NCBI RefSeq assembly: GCF_023204835.1 | Contig: NZ_CP096270.1 | Coordinates: forward strand, 620,001 to 684,000 | Direction: 5' to 3' | Length of the DNA stretch: 64,000 nt | Source: Salinarchaeum laminariae | GTDB taxonomy: Archaea > Halobacteriota > Halobacteria > Halobacteriales > Salinarchaeaceae | In this document: positions 33,990 to 42,281 of the stretch, piece by piece | How positions within the stretch are numbered: the stretch's first letter is position 1 | Layout: every line of letters begins with the position of its first letter | Notes under the pieces: generated by a model | Database searches by the model: none | Seen by the model: the letters and a program-made list of their open reading frames with translations, nothing else | Told to the model about the DNA's origin: nothing | Translations under genes and position numbers: made by a program

Positions 33990-34640
33990 ATGGACAACTC
34001 TCGGGCCGCGACGCAGGAGGTCTACGATCACATAGCGGCCCACTTCGCGGAGACGCGCCGATACCCCTGGCCAGAGGTCACGGAGTTCCTCGAATCCACA
34101 GCCGGCGGTACGTTCGGAATCGACGTCGGCTGCGGCAACGGCCGGCACCTCCCGCCGCTCGCCGAACGGGTGGAGCAACCCATCGGCCTCGATATCAGCA
34201 CCGAACTCCTCGACGTCGCAAGCGAACGCAGCGACGTCGACGCCGACCTGCTCGCTGGCGACGCCGCGAGCCTTCCCCTCGGCGACGGAACGGTCGCCAT
34301 CGCGATCTCCATCGCGACGCTGCACCACCTCCCGAGCCGCGAGCTCCGGATCCAGAGCCTCGACGAAATTGCGCGAGTGCTCACGGACGATGGGGAAGCG
34401 CTCGTCTCGGCGTGGAGCACCGAGGCCGACCGCTTCGACGCAGAGGAACGGGGCTCCGACGGGAGCGGCTTCGATGCCGCGATTCCGTGGGAACTGCCCG
34501 ACGGCGAGACCGTCGATCGGTTCTACCACGTCTACGATCCCGACGAGTTCGATGCGGAGCTCGCGCAGAGCGATCTCGAGATCGTTGACTCGCAGGTCTC
34601 TAGCGGGAACTGCTACGCGACAGTGGCGCCGGAATCGTAG
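33990..34640 (+). CDS. Trm9/ALKBH8-like SAM-dependent methyltransferase
   Basis: 216 residues. The N-terminus EVYDHIAAHFAETRRYPWPE with VTEFL is the hallmark of Trm9-type tRNA methyltransferases. The SAM site reads GIDVGCGNGRHLPPL (about 43-57), then GLDIS, GDAASLPLGDGT and a helix ATLHHLPSRELR. The likely reaction is methyl esterification at the wobble-uridine side chain, as for yeast Trm9 with its activator Trm112. No Trm112 gene is in the window. The neighbouring Sua5-type gene also acts on tRNA. The modified nucleoside in haloarchaea is not certain. Confidence 0.75.
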   Translation: MDNSRAATQEVYDHIAAHFAETRRYPWPEVTEFLESTAGGTFGIDVGCGNGRHLPPLAERVEQPIGLDISTELLDVASERSDVDADLLAGDAASLPLGDGTVAIAISIATLHHLPSRELRIQSLDEIARVLTDDGEALVSAWSTEADRFDAEERGSDGSGFDAAIPWELPDGETVDRFYHVYDPDEFDAELAQSDLEIVDSQVSSGNCYATVAPES

Positions 34641-34674
34641 GCGGTCGCCGAAGACGCCACCGCTACCGCTCCGG

Positions 34675-35313
34675 TCAGTGTTCGTCGAGCCACTCCTCGA
34701 TCGCGTCGGCCATCGCACCACGACGGTGGATCTCGCCGGCGTCCACGTCGACGACGGTGCTCTCGGTGCCGGGCGTCTGGCCGGCGTCGAGCACCGCGGC
34801 GACTGCCTCGTGAACGGACTCGCTCAGCGTCTCGACCTCGCAGACGCTCCCGGTCCCGCTCACGTTCGCACTCGTGGCAGTGATCGGGACGTCAGCGGCC
34901 CTCAGCAGGGCTAGCGCCAGCTCGTGATCGGGGATGCGAATCCCGACGCGGTCGCTGCCGGCGGTCAGCACGTCCGGCACGATCGGTTTTCGCTCGACGA
35001 CGACTGTCACCGGCCCGGGGAGAAACTCGTGCATGAAGCGACGCTCGCGGACGGTCGGCGTCGTATAGGCCAGTGCCGCTTCGACGTCGGGGACGCCCAG
35101 CGAGATCGGCTTCGAGCGATCCCGTCCCTTCACGTCGAAGACCGCTGCAACGGCGTCCGGATCGGTCGCGTCCGCGCCGAGTCCGTAGACCGTCTCGGTG
35201 GGGTAGACCACGAGGTCGCCACGGTCGATAGCGGCCGCGGCGGCGTCGATATCGCCGTCTAAAACTGGTTCACCGCCCGCTGGAGTGGGCTCGGACGGGC
35301 CGTCCTCGGTCAT
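34675..35313 (-). CDS. L-threonylcarbamoyladenylate synthase (Sua5/YrdC/YwlC)
   Basis: 212 residues. The YrdC domain fills the protein: YPTETVYGLGADATDPDAVA, VKGRDRSKPISLGV (the KxR-SKP motif), LPGPVTVVVER, VGIRIPDHELALALL and ITATSANVSGTGS. The enzyme makes threonylcarbamoyl-AMP from Thr, bicarbonate and ATP for t6A37 of tRNA. The C-terminal Sua5 domain is absent, so this is the short TsaC-like form. It is convergent with the Trm9-like gene. The N-terminal 15 residues are a Pro/Glu-rich tail. Confidence 0.92.
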   Translation of the reverse strand: MTEDGPSEPTPAGGEPVLDGDIDAAAAAIDRGDLVVYPTETVYGLGADATDPDAVAAVFDVKGRDRSKPISLGVPDVEAALAYTTPTVRERRFMHEFLPGPVTVVVERKPIVPDVLTAGSDRVGIRIPDHELALALLRAADVPITATSANVSGTGSVCEVETLSESVHEAVAAVLDAGQTPGTESTVVDVDAGEIHRRGAMADAIEEWLDEH

Positions 35314-35379
35314 TGGCCTCTGATCGGGGCTCCTCGCGCAAAAGCGGGCGGGATCGAGACGAACGGGGGTGTCGTGGCG

Positions 35380-35892
35380 CTACAGATCGGCCAGCGCGTC
35401 CTCGACGTGGTCGTAGGGCGGGAACTCTGGCCACTCGTCCGCCACCCAGGCGTACTGCACGGTGCGATCCTCGTCGATCAGGTAGACTGCGGGGCGGGGC
35501 TCGCTGACGCCGGCCATCCCATCGAGATCGTTGACGATGCCGAACGCCTCGGCGACGCCGTTGGCGGGGTCCGAAAACAGCGACGCGTCGATCCCGCTGT
35601 CCTCGAGCAGATCGCCGTGCTCGTAGGGCGAGGAGATCGACAGGCCCACGAACTGGGCGTCGAACTCGTCGATCCAGCCCCGATCGTCGATCTCGCTCCA
35701 GACGTAGGTCGCGGGGAAGGCGCCGTCCATCGAGTGGAAGATCAGAGCAACCGGTCCATCGTCGGTGAGCTCCGAGAGCGAGACGTCCTCCCAGAACTCG
35801 TCGTTCACGAGCGGGCGCTCGAAGTCGGGGGCCTGGTCGCCGGCCTCGACGTAATCAGTCTCGGGCAGGTCGACGACCTCGAAGTCGGGCAT
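35380..35892 (-). CDS. Redoxin-domain protein without any cysteine
   Basis: 170 residues with a thioredoxin-fold, AhpC-like layout: APDFERPLVNDEFWEDVSLS, PVALIFHSMDGAFPATYVWS, then FVGLSISSPYEHGDLLEDSG, a PAVYLIDEDRTVQYAW strand and a terminal helix. The peroxidatic site (normally PxxxTxxC) reads HSMDGAFPATY, and the whole protein has no Cys. It is therefore probably not a peroxidase; a chaperone-like or ligand-binding role is possible. The ATG directly follows the stop of the glutaredoxin-like gene (TAG-ATG), so the two are tightly coupled and may act together. Confidence 0.75.
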   Translation of the reverse strand: MPDFEVVDLPETDYVEAGDQAPDFERPLVNDEFWEDVSLSELTDDGPVALIFHSMDGAFPATYVWSEIDDRGWIDEFDAQFVGLSISSPYEHGDLLEDSGIDASLFSDPANGVAEAFGIVNDLDGMAGVSEPRPAVYLIDEDRTVQYAWVADEWPEFPPYDHVEDALADL

Positions 35893-36234
35893 CTACGCGT
35901 CACCTCCGGCGGCGCGGCCTCCGTCGGAGTGGGTGTGGCCACCGTCCGTCAGCACGCGGTCGCCGCCCTCGCCGTACGTTCCGTCGAGATACGAGACGAT
36001 GTTCCCGCTCTCGGCCATCGTGACCCCGGTGGTCTCGTCGACGATGACGGGCACAGTCCGCACGCCGGCGACCCGCTTGACGACGTCGCGATCGCCGTGC
36101 ATCGGCTCGACGAACCGCGACTGGAAATCGAGGTCGAGTTCTTGCAGGCGGCGAACGACCCGCTCACAGTACGGGCAGGCCTGGAGGCGGTACAGCGTGA
36201 TCGGCGGCTGCTCGTCGGTCGATTCGGCTGGCAT
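35893..36234 (-). CDS. Glutaredoxin-like protein
   Basis: 113 residues. The N-terminal domain has CPYC (Cys20, Cys23), the cis-Pro motif RTVPVIV and a GNIVSYLDGTYG segment, all typical of glutaredoxin/GST-N-like thioredoxin folds. A His/Gly/Asp-rich tail (GGHTHSDGGRAAGGDA) extends the end and could bind metal. Haloarchaea often use gamma-glutamylcysteine rather than glutathione, so the thiol partner is uncertain. It is the first gene of a two-gene unit with the Cys-free redoxin. Confidence 0.85.
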   Translation of the reverse strand: MPAESTDEQPPITLYRLQACPYCERVVRRLQELDLDFQSRFVEPMHGDRDVVKRVAGVRTVPVIVDETTGVTMAESGNIVSYLDGTYGEGGDRVLTDGGHTHSDGGRAAGGDA

Positions 36235-36369
36235 GAGCGATCGTTGGGGCGAACGGCGGGTAAGCCCATCGGCGTCCCTGACGTGTTGCCGGTGACGTGA
36301 GTCGCTCGCAGTCGTGCGGACGCGATCGGGCCCAAACGTTCAGGACCCAGCCCCCGGAAGCACGAGCTC

Positions 36370-36894
36370 GTGGGCGAGCACGCGCGCCAGATTCAGGACC
36401 GCCTCGCCGAGCGGCTCGCCGCCGCACTGCCCGACGCCGAGTGGACCGTCGAGCGCTCCGTCGGTGCCGATGGTGGCGGGGGCGGCGGAGGCGGAACGCC
36501 CGTCGACGTCGTCGGAGAGTCCGAAGAGCGGCTGGTGCTCGTCGAACTGGAGTGGCGCCGTGCGGATCCGGCCAACAACACCGCCACACTGTTTCGCCAT
36601 CTCGCCGAGGGCGGGGCGCTCCGGAGGACGCTCGAGGACCGGGACGCCGTCGTCGTCCAGCTGTTTACGAGCTACTACGATCTGGCCAGCGGCGGTGTCT
36701 CCTCGAAGCGAAAGGACGCGACGTTCGTCGGCGCAGCCGCTGAAGAGTATCTCGAGACCGTAGCCTACCAGCCGATCGACCTTCCGATCGATCCGCCAAA
36801 GGGCGGCGGGACGCTGCCCGACGGCTGGAGTGGCGCGGTCGATGCGGCAGTCGAATCGATCGTCTCCGCGGTCGGCGGTAGCGGCCGCGGGTAG
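36370..36894 (+). CDS. Haloarchaeal hypothetical protein, possibly PDDEXK nuclease-like
   Basis: 174 residues from a GTG start. After an N-terminal helix (HARQIQDRLAERLAAALPDA), an Asp and an Glu-x-Glu element appear in the order PVDVVGESEERLVLVELEWR. That spacing resembles the D-(E/D)xK core of PDDEXK nucleases, but the Lys is replaced by Trp/Arg. A Gly8 run interrupts the first strand. The rest is helical with DAVVVQLFTSYYDLASGGVS. A restriction-like fold is a guess. The gene is convergent with the Hsp20 gene, with an 18-bp palindrome between them. Confidence 0.55.
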   Translation: MGEHARQIQDRLAERLAAALPDAEWTVERSVGADGGGGGGGGTPVDVVGESEERLVLVELEWRRADPANNTATLFRHLAEGGALRRTLEDRDAVVVQLFTSYYDLASGGVSSKRKDATFVGAAAEEYLETVAYQPIDLPIDPPKGGGTLPDGWSGAVDAAVESIVSAVGGSGRG

Positions 36895-36911
36895 CGGTCT
36901 TATTCTGCGGT

Positions 36912-36929
36912 CGACGGTTGCAACCGTCG
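36912..36929. terminator. 18-bp perfect palindrome between convergent genes
   Basis: CGACGGTTG-CAACCGTCG is a perfect palindrome in the 83-bp gap between two convergent stops. It is followed by imperfect GTCGGTAGC repeats. A bidirectional terminator or a protein-binding site is plausible. Confidence 0.45.
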
Positions 36930-36977
36930 GTAGCGGTGGTTGCTCGGCGGTCGAGGCTCCATCGTCGGTAGCAGTCG

Positions 36978-37376
36978 TTACTCGCCGATCTCGATTCGCT
37001 GGCCGACCTCCTCGGGCGCCTCCTTCGGGAGCGTGATCCGGAGCACGCCGCGCTCGTCGAGGTCGGCCTCGATCGCGTCGGCGTCGACGGGATCGGGGAG
37101 CCGAACAGTTCGCTCGACGGCGGTTCGGCGCTCGTTGCGAACGAACTCGGTTTCGACGCGTTCCTCGCGATCGGCGGCGATGGAGAGCCGCCCCTCGGAG
37201 TAGGTGAGATCGAGGTCACCCGCCTCGAAGCCGGGCAGTTCGGCCTCCACGGTGAAGGCGTCGTCCTCGTCGATCACGTCGACGGCGATCCCGCGGCCCA
37301 TCGCCGCCTGGCCGTCGAACTGGGACTCCATCCGGTCGAACAGTCGCTCGAGTTCCGCGAACGGTGTGCGTGCCAT
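36978..37376 (-). CDS. Hsp20/alpha-crystallin family small heat-shock protein
   Basis: 132 residues from MARTPFAELERLFDRMESQF. The alpha-crystallin domain spans about 30-130, with FTVEAELPGFEAGDLDLTYS, LSIAADREERVE and VRLPDPVDADAIEADLDERG followed by VLRITLPK. It has a short N-terminal arm and a C-terminal RIEIGE. It should be an ATP-independent holdase. A TATA-like GCTTATTACG lies about 25-32 bp upstream, giving a leaderless start; the longer frame crosses this promoter. No distinct heat-shock operator is seen. Confidence 0.9.
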   Translation of the reverse strand: MARTPFAELERLFDRMESQFDGQAAMGRGIAVDVIDEDDAFTVEAELPGFEAGDLDLTYSEGRLSIAADREERVETEFVRNERRTAVERTVRLPDPVDADAIEADLDERGVLRITLPKEAPEEVGQRIEIGE

Positions 37377-37483
37377 GACGTTCTGTCCTTCGTCCCGGGG
37401 CGTAATAAGCATCGTCCGACGGCGAGGGATCTATCGACGAGTGCAGAAGCTGAGAAACCCAGCGAATGCTGTCCCGCTGCCAC

Positions 37484-37939
37484 TCACTCCGACAACTCGA
37501 CCACGCCAGCGTCGAGGAGATCGGCCAGCACGGCGCGAGCGTGGCCGTCCGGCGAAACGGAGTCGTAGACGCGCCAGACGTCGCCGTCGAGGAGGACGAA
37601 GGTCGTGCGAGGGGCGGCCCCGCTGTTCGCGTCGACGTCGAACGCGTCGGCGACGGTCGCCTCGGGATCGGCGAGCAGATCGAACTCCAGACCCTGGGCG
37701 TTGCAGAAATCCCGGTGGGAGTCCACGGAGTCCGTCGAGACGCCGTAGACGGCCACGCCGGCGTCGCGGTAGCTATCGATCTCTGCCTGGAACTGGTTCG
37801 CCTCGGTCGTACAGCCCGGCGTGTCGTCGCGAGGGTAGAAGTACACGACCGTCGGCCCGTCGGTCGAGGGGCTGACGACCTCGCCGTCCTGATTCGGAGC
37901 GGTCACCTCGGGCGCTGGGGCACCGGCGTCGAGAGGCAT
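37484..37939 (-). CDS. Peroxiredoxin, BCP/PrxQ type
   Basis: 151 residues. The peroxidatic motif VYFYPRDDTPGCTTE places Cys43 in the PxxxTxxC site. Cys79 (SHRDFCNAQG) is probably the resolving or a structural Cys; BCP members vary. The C-terminal half, EATVADAFDVDANSGAAPRT with TFVLLDGDVW, closes the thioredoxin fold. It reduces organic hydroperoxides and H2O2 with thioredoxin-like donors. It contrasts with the Cys-free redoxin at 35380-35892. Confidence 0.92.
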   Translation of the reverse strand: MPLDAGAPAPEVTAPNQDGEVVSPSTDGPTVVYFYPRDDTPGCTTEANQFQAEIDSYRDAGVAVYGVSTDSVDSHRDFCNAQGLEFDLLADPEATVADAFDVDANSGAAPRTTFVLLDGDVWRVYDSVSPDGHARAVLADLLDAGVVELSE

Positions 37940-38034
37940 ATCCGGGCGTACCGACGCCGGAGGCTTACCGCCACCGGTTCGCGGAGGATCGATCCAGGCG
38001 GGGAGAACCGATCGCAGTCCCTCGGTCGCGACGC

Positions 38035-38433
38035 TCAGTTCTGGGTGACGTTCGTCGCCGACATGATGACGTCCGCACCGGCGTCCGCGGGGTTCGGGTA
38101 GGCCGACCCGCTGACGGTCACGCAGTCACCCTCCTCGACTCCATCGGACAGGCCAGGAACGAAGGCGGAGCCGCTCCCGTCGTCGATGGCGTAGGAGTTG
38201 CCCTGCTGAGCGCCTTCCATGTCCGGCGACGCCAGTGCAACGACCTCACCCGTGAAGCTGACCTGCTGACGATCGGTCATATCGGCGCCTGCGACCGAGG
38301 AGATTTTGGTCTCGCCCGGGCCACAGCTACTCCCGCCGCCACCGCCTCCAAGTGCGCCACAGCCAGCGAGCGAGACCACGAGAACGAGTGCGAGTGCGAT
38401 GCCAACCGATCGAACGGATCGTCCGCGTTCCAT
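38035..38433 (-). CDS. Lipoprotein with OB-fold-like domain
   Basis: 132 residues from MERGRSVRSVGIALALVLVV. The lipobox SLAGC is followed by a Gly-rich tether GALGGGGGGSSCGPGETKIS. The mature domain VSFTGEVVALASPDMEGAQQ, GNSYAIDDGSGSAFVPGLSD and EEGDCVTVSGSAYP has the strand pattern of a small OB-fold of the stress or nucleic-acid-binding type. Sec-type export and lipid anchoring are likely. The function is unknown. Confidence 0.7.
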   Translation of the reverse strand: MERGRSVRSVGIALALVLVVSLAGCGALGGGGGGSSCGPGETKISSVAGADMTDRQQVSFTGEVVALASPDMEGAQQGNSYAIDDGSGSAFVPGLSDGVEEGDCVTVSGSAYPNPADAGADVIMSATNVTQN

Positions 38434-38513
38434 GCACAACTGACAGCCGACCGCTTTCCTAAAATTATCGGTGTTTGTCCGAGAACCAATCGTCGGTGTC
38501 CGACCGGATCGGT

Positions 38514-39317
38514 TCAGACGACGGTCTCGACGTCGTAGGAGCCAAGCTCCTTCACCCACCCGTCCTCGGCGATCGCACGAATGTCGTCGAGGGCCGCCTG
38601 CGTTCGGTCCTCGTAGAGCCCCGCCGAGATGTCGACGTGGAAGACGTAGTCGCCGAGCCGCTCGCCGCTGGGACGGGACTCCACGCGAGTGAGGTTCACG
38701 TCGCGGTTGGCGAACGGCTCGAGCAGCTCGAGCAGGAGTCCGGGGTAGTCCGTGTTCGGGTAGACGACGAAGGAGGACTTCCCGCCCGCGTCGGTGGCGT
38801 CGTTGGGGCCCGCGATCACGAAGAACCGCGTCGAGTTCGAGGAGCTATCCTGAATGTCTTCGGCGAGCACCTGCAGGTCGTCACCGGCGTTGGCGGGGTG
38901 GCCGATCGCCGCGACTGCGGGATCCTCGCGAGCGTGGGCGACGCCGCGGGCGGTGGAGGCGACGGCCTCGCGGTCCGCGTCGGGATAGTGATCGTTGAGA
39001 TAGCCCCGGCACTGTGCGAGCGCCTGGGTGTGACTCTCGATCCGGTCGAAGGAGTCGGTCTGGGCCAGCAGCGCGTGCCGGATTGGCGTCACGATCTCAC
39101 GGACGACCGCGACCTCGCTGTTCGCGAGCGCGTCGAGACTCTCGGTGACGGAGCCCTCGATGCTGTTCTCGATCGCGATGACGCCACGCTCGAACTCGCC
39201 GCTCTCGACGGCCTCGACGATGGCCGTCACGGATTCGCGAAAGGCGACGCTCTCGTCGACGGCCTCTGCGGCGCGATGTGAGTAGGTTCCCTCGGGCCCG
39301 AGCGTGACTGCGGTCAT
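38514..39317 (-). CDS. pheA: Prephenate dehydratase
   Basis: 267 residues from the ATG at 39317. Features of the PDT domain (1-180): TLGPEGTYSHRAAEA, GVIAIENSIEGSVTESLDAL, ALLAQTDSFD with QALAQCRGYL, and DSSSNSTRFFVIA, which carries the catalytic Thr-Arg-Phe. The C-terminal ACT domain (about 188-262) has the Phe-binding ESRPSGERLGDYVFHVD motif. The enzyme converts prephenate to phenylpyruvate and is normally inhibited by Phe. No chorismate mutase domain is fused. It is divergent from the DUF460 gene. Confidence 0.95.
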   Translation of the reverse strand: MTAVTLGPEGTYSHRAAEAVDESVAFRESVTAIVEAVESGEFERGVIAIENSIEGSVTESLDALANSEVAVVREIVTPIRHALLAQTDSFDRIESHTQALAQCRGYLNDHYPDADREAVASTARGVAHAREDPAVAAIGHPANAGDDLQVLAEDIQDSSSNSTRFFVIAGPNDATDAGGKSSFVVYPNTDYPGLLLELLEPFANRDVNLTRVESRPSGERLGDYVFHVDISAGLYEDRTQAALDDIRAIAEDGWVKELGSYDVETVV

Positions 39318-39392
39318 GGTCGCGGGTTCTCCGTGTCGGGACAAAAGCCCACCGCCGTGGGTTTTTGCCCTCGCAGTCCCTTGGATCTCGCA

Positions 39393-41495
39393 GTGAGCCC
39401 ACGCACGCGGGCACTGGACGAGGCCATCTTCGGCGTCGACGTCCACAGCGGGGACGTCCGCGGCGACGCACCGTCCTATGCGCTGGTCGTCCTCGACTGG
39501 GGGACCGACGACGGCGACGTAGCCGGCGGCGATGGATCTGCCGACGCCGATGCAACTTCCCCCGCCGATGCCGAGAGCGGCCGAGCGACCGCGTCCGCTC
39601 GCGACGCTCCGTCGATCGAGCGCGACGTCGTCACCCACCGGAAGCTCCGGCGGCTGATCGCCAGCGAGGAGCCCGCGCTCATCGCGACGGACAACGTCTA
39701 CGAGCTCGCGACCGACGCGGACGATCTCGTGCGCTTCCTCCGGGAGCTGCCCGACGGAACGCGACTCGTGCAGGTCACCGGCGACGAGCAGCCCGAGCCC
39801 CTCTCCCGCGTCGCCAAGCGCCACGACGTGCCCTACGGCAAGGATCCGATGCAGGAGGCCGAGGCCTCGGCGCGCCTCGCCGCGGCGAACGTCGGCCAGA
39901 TCGTTTCGGCCTTTACGAACACGACGAACGTCAAGGTCGCCCGGGGTCGCTCCACCGGGGGCGGTGGCGGCTGGAGCGAGGACCGCTACACCCGAAAGAT
40001 CCACGGCGCGGTCCGCAAACGGAGTCGGGAGGTCGAATCGGCGCTCGACGACGCCGGGCTGGACTACGAGCAGGAGATCACCGAGAAGTACGGCGGCTTC
40101 TCCCGATCCGTGTTCGAGGTCGAAGCCAGCCCAGAGGAGCTACCGATCGGCCGCGAGCGCGCCGGCGACGTTCGCATCGAGATCGAGCGCGAACGCCGGG
40201 ACGGGATCGAGTTCGAACCCCTCGCGAAACGCCGGGATCACGTCCTCGTCGGCGTCGATCCCGGAACGACGACGGCGGTCGCCGTGGTCGGTCTCGACGG
40301 GGAGATCCTGGACGTGCTATCGACGCGGACCGCCGACACCGCCGCGGTGACCGAGTGGATCGTCGAGCGTGGCCGGCCGATTCTCGTCGCCGCCGACGTC
40401 GAACCGATGCCCGAGACCGTCGAGAAGCTTCGCCGCAGTTTCGACGCAGCGGGCTGGATCCCCGAGACGGATCTCCCGGTCGACGAGAAGCTCCACCGCG
40501 CGCCCGATCACAGCTACGACAACGACCACGAGCGCGACGCGGTCGCCGCTGCGCTGTTCGCCCACGACGATCACGCCGACCAGTTCGAGCGGATCGCGCG
40601 GAAGGTCCCCCGAGACGTCGATCACGGCGAGGTCACCGGCCGGGTGCTCGCCGAGGACACCTCAGTCGAGGCGGTGCTCGCGGACATCCGCGAAGAAGCA
40701 GGAGACGATATCGACGACGCGGAGGACGGCGACGACGGTCACCAGCCACCCGAGCGCACCGAGGAGGAGCGACGGATCCGCGACCTCGAATCGCAGGTCG
40801 AGCGCCTGCAGGAGCACGTCGCGGAGCTCGAAACGACAATTTCCGAGAAGGACGACCGCATCGACGACCTGGAGTCCGACCTCGAATCCGCACGCAGCCG
40901 CGAGCGCCAAGAAGTTCGCGAAACTCGGGAGGTGACCCGCCTCAAGCGCCGGAACGAGGCCCTCGAGCGCGACCTCGAGAGCAAGGACGAGACGATCGCG
41001 GACCTCGAAGGCAAACTCGACCGGCTGAAAGCGCTCTGGAAGCTCGACCACTCGAACTTCGCCGACGTCGACCCCGAGAAACGCGGGCTCGTACCGGTCA
41101 AACCCGTCGACGAGTTCACCTCCTCCGCGATCGAGGCAGCCCACGAGACCTACGGCCTCGCCGAAGACGACGTGATCTACCTCCGGAACGCCGGCGGCGC
41201 GGGGCGATCGACCGCCAAGACGATCGTCGATTTCGGTCCGCGAGTGGTGTTGCTCGGGACCGGGAACCTCTCTGAGATTGCCGACGCCGTGTTGTTCCAG
41301 GCCGACATTCCGGTCGGGCCGGCCGACGACGTCGCGATGCAGGAGGTCGACGAGCTCGCCGTCGCCCGCGAGTCCGACGTCGAGGCGGTGATCGACGACT
41401 GGGAGCGCCGGGCGCGCGAGCGCGAACGCGAACAGACCGCCGAGATGGTCGACCAGCTGATCAGCGAGCACCGCGCCGGCGACAACGAAGCCTGA
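39393..41495 (+). CDS. DUF460 family protein with RNase H-like and coiled-coil regions
   Basis: 700 residues from a GTG at 39393; an in-frame GTG at 39333 would add 20 residues. The N-terminus IFGVDVHSGDVRGD and the middle LVGVDPGTTTAVAVVGLDGE each carry an Asp-Pro/Val-Asp strand of RNase H/RuvC-like folds. A helical linker follows, then a long heptad coiled coil (about 470-570) with IRDLESQVERLQEHVAELET. The C-terminal domain contains DVIYLRNAGGAGRSTAKTIV. DUF460 proteins are archaeal, and a nuclease or RNA-binding role is inferred from the fold only. The start is weakly set by the T-rich TTTTTGCCC about 27 bp upstream. Confidence 0.85.
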   Translation: MSPRTRALDEAIFGVDVHSGDVRGDAPSYALVVLDWGTDDGDVAGGDGSADADATSPADAESGRATASARDAPSIERDVVTHRKLRRLIASEEPALIATDNVYELATDADDLVRFLRELPDGTRLVQVTGDEQPEPLSRVAKRHDVPYGKDPMQEAEASARLAAANVGQIVSAFTNTTNVKVARGRSTGGGGGWSEDRYTRKIHGAVRKRSREVESALDDAGLDYEQEITEKYGGFSRSVFEVEASPEELPIGRERAGDVRIEIERERRDGIEFEPLAKRRDHVLVGVDPGTTTAVAVVGLDGEILDVLSTRTADTAAVTEWIVERGRPILVAADVEPMPETVEKLRRSFDAAGWIPETDLPVDEKLHRAPDHSYDNDHERDAVAAALFAHDDHADQFERIARKVPRDVDHGEVTGRVLAEDTSVEAVLADIREEAGDDIDDAEDGDDGHQPPERTEEERRIRDLESQVERLQEHVAELETTISEKDDRIDDLESDLESARSRERQEVRETREVTRLKRRNEALERDLESKDETIADLEGKLDRLKALWKLDHSNFADVDPEKRGLVPVKPVDEFTSSAIEAAHETYGLAEDDVIYLRNAGGAGRSTAKTIVDFGPRVVLLGTGNLSEIADAVLFQADIPVGPADDVAMQEVDELAVARESDVEAVIDDWERRAREREREQTAEMVDQLISEHRAGDNEA

Positions 41496-41940
41496 CAATC
41501 GCTGTTCGTGGGGTGGGTCGGCCTCTGTGAGTAGCGCTCCGAGGGGACGGGGTCACGGCAACTAACAGCTTGGAAGCCCCCTCCCGCTCGCGCCCGCTCG
41601 CTCGCTGCGCGCTTCCCTCGCTCCCTTCGGTCGCTCGGTTCAGTGCTTGACTTCGCGAGCGAACGCGAGCGGTCGGCCCCTTCCAGTCCCACCCTGTTGC
41701 TTGGTCAATTCGAGCTATGTACGGTGGTGGGCGGTGGCGCGCGTTTCGGCGGTGAGCCGAGCGAAGCGAGGCGAACCCCGTCGGAGCTTGCTCCGACGGC
41801 GCATCGAGCGCTCGGGGACTTTCGGAGGCCACCATCGAAGAACAATGACAACCACCTCACGAATTCGAACCAGACGAGTAACCGCACAATCGTGCTAGTC
41901 GGCGACACGCTTTTGCGATCCGGAGCGAAAGACGGCGTAC
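41496..41940. other. Intergenic region with repeat copy E and a perfect hairpin
   Basis: Holds repeat copy E (41568-41694) and, at 41778-41799, a perfect hairpin with 10-bp arms CCGTCGGAGC/GCTCCGACGG and a TT loop. The hairpin resembles those inside copy C. The T-rich GCTTTTGC at about 41909-41916 is the likely promoter of the next gene. Confidence 0.65.
41568..41694 (-). repeat. Dispersed structured repeat, copy E (inverted)
   Basis: Read on the minus strand: GGGTGGGACTGGAAGGGG to GGGGGCTTCCAAGC. Arms CCGCTCGCG and CGCGAGCGG are exact complements. The middle carries AAGCACTGAAC and purine-rich GAGCGAGGGAAGCGCG. Confidence 0.88.
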
Positions 41941-42237
41941 ATGACGCTCGCAGAACGCATCGACGAGTTTCTCGACGCCCTGAAAATCTGGGCGCGAGGG
42001 CTCTACCACGGAATGCTCACGCACCCGGCCTACGAGAAGATCGAGAAGGAGGCCGAGGATCTGGAGGATGCGTTCATGCTCGCGTGCTTCCCGGACGCCT
42101 TCGGCATCCCCAGCCCGGTGTCGTACTACACCGCGGAGCTCCTACCGTTCCTCTCCGACGAGTTCGAGGCCTGGCAGCGCCGGATGTGGGACCGGGACTC
42201 GCTCGTCGAACGCAAGGGCCAGCAGTACCACTTCTGA
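41941..42237 (+). CDS. 98-residue conserved haloarchaeal protein upstream of ArsA
   Basis: 98 residues, all helical: TLAERIDEFLDALKIWARGL, YHGMLTHPAYEKIEKEAEDL and EDAFMLACFPDAFGIPSPVS. The last part, ELLPFLSDEFEAWQRRMWDR, is amphipathic. A promoter-like T-rich element lies 25-32 bp upstream, so it probably opens a two-gene unit with the ArsA-type ATPase starting 44 bp downstream. The family is not recognised. Given the partner, a client-handling or adaptor role for tail-anchored or secreted proteins is one possibility. Confidence 0.7.
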   Translation: MTLAERIDEFLDALKIWARGLYHGMLTHPAYEKIEKEAEDLEDAFMLACFPDAFGIPSPVSYYTAELLPFLSDEFEAWQRRMWDRDSLVERKGQQYHF

Positions 42238-42281
42238 ATGAACGGACCAGTCACCGGAACGACTGCGGCGGGGGATCACTG

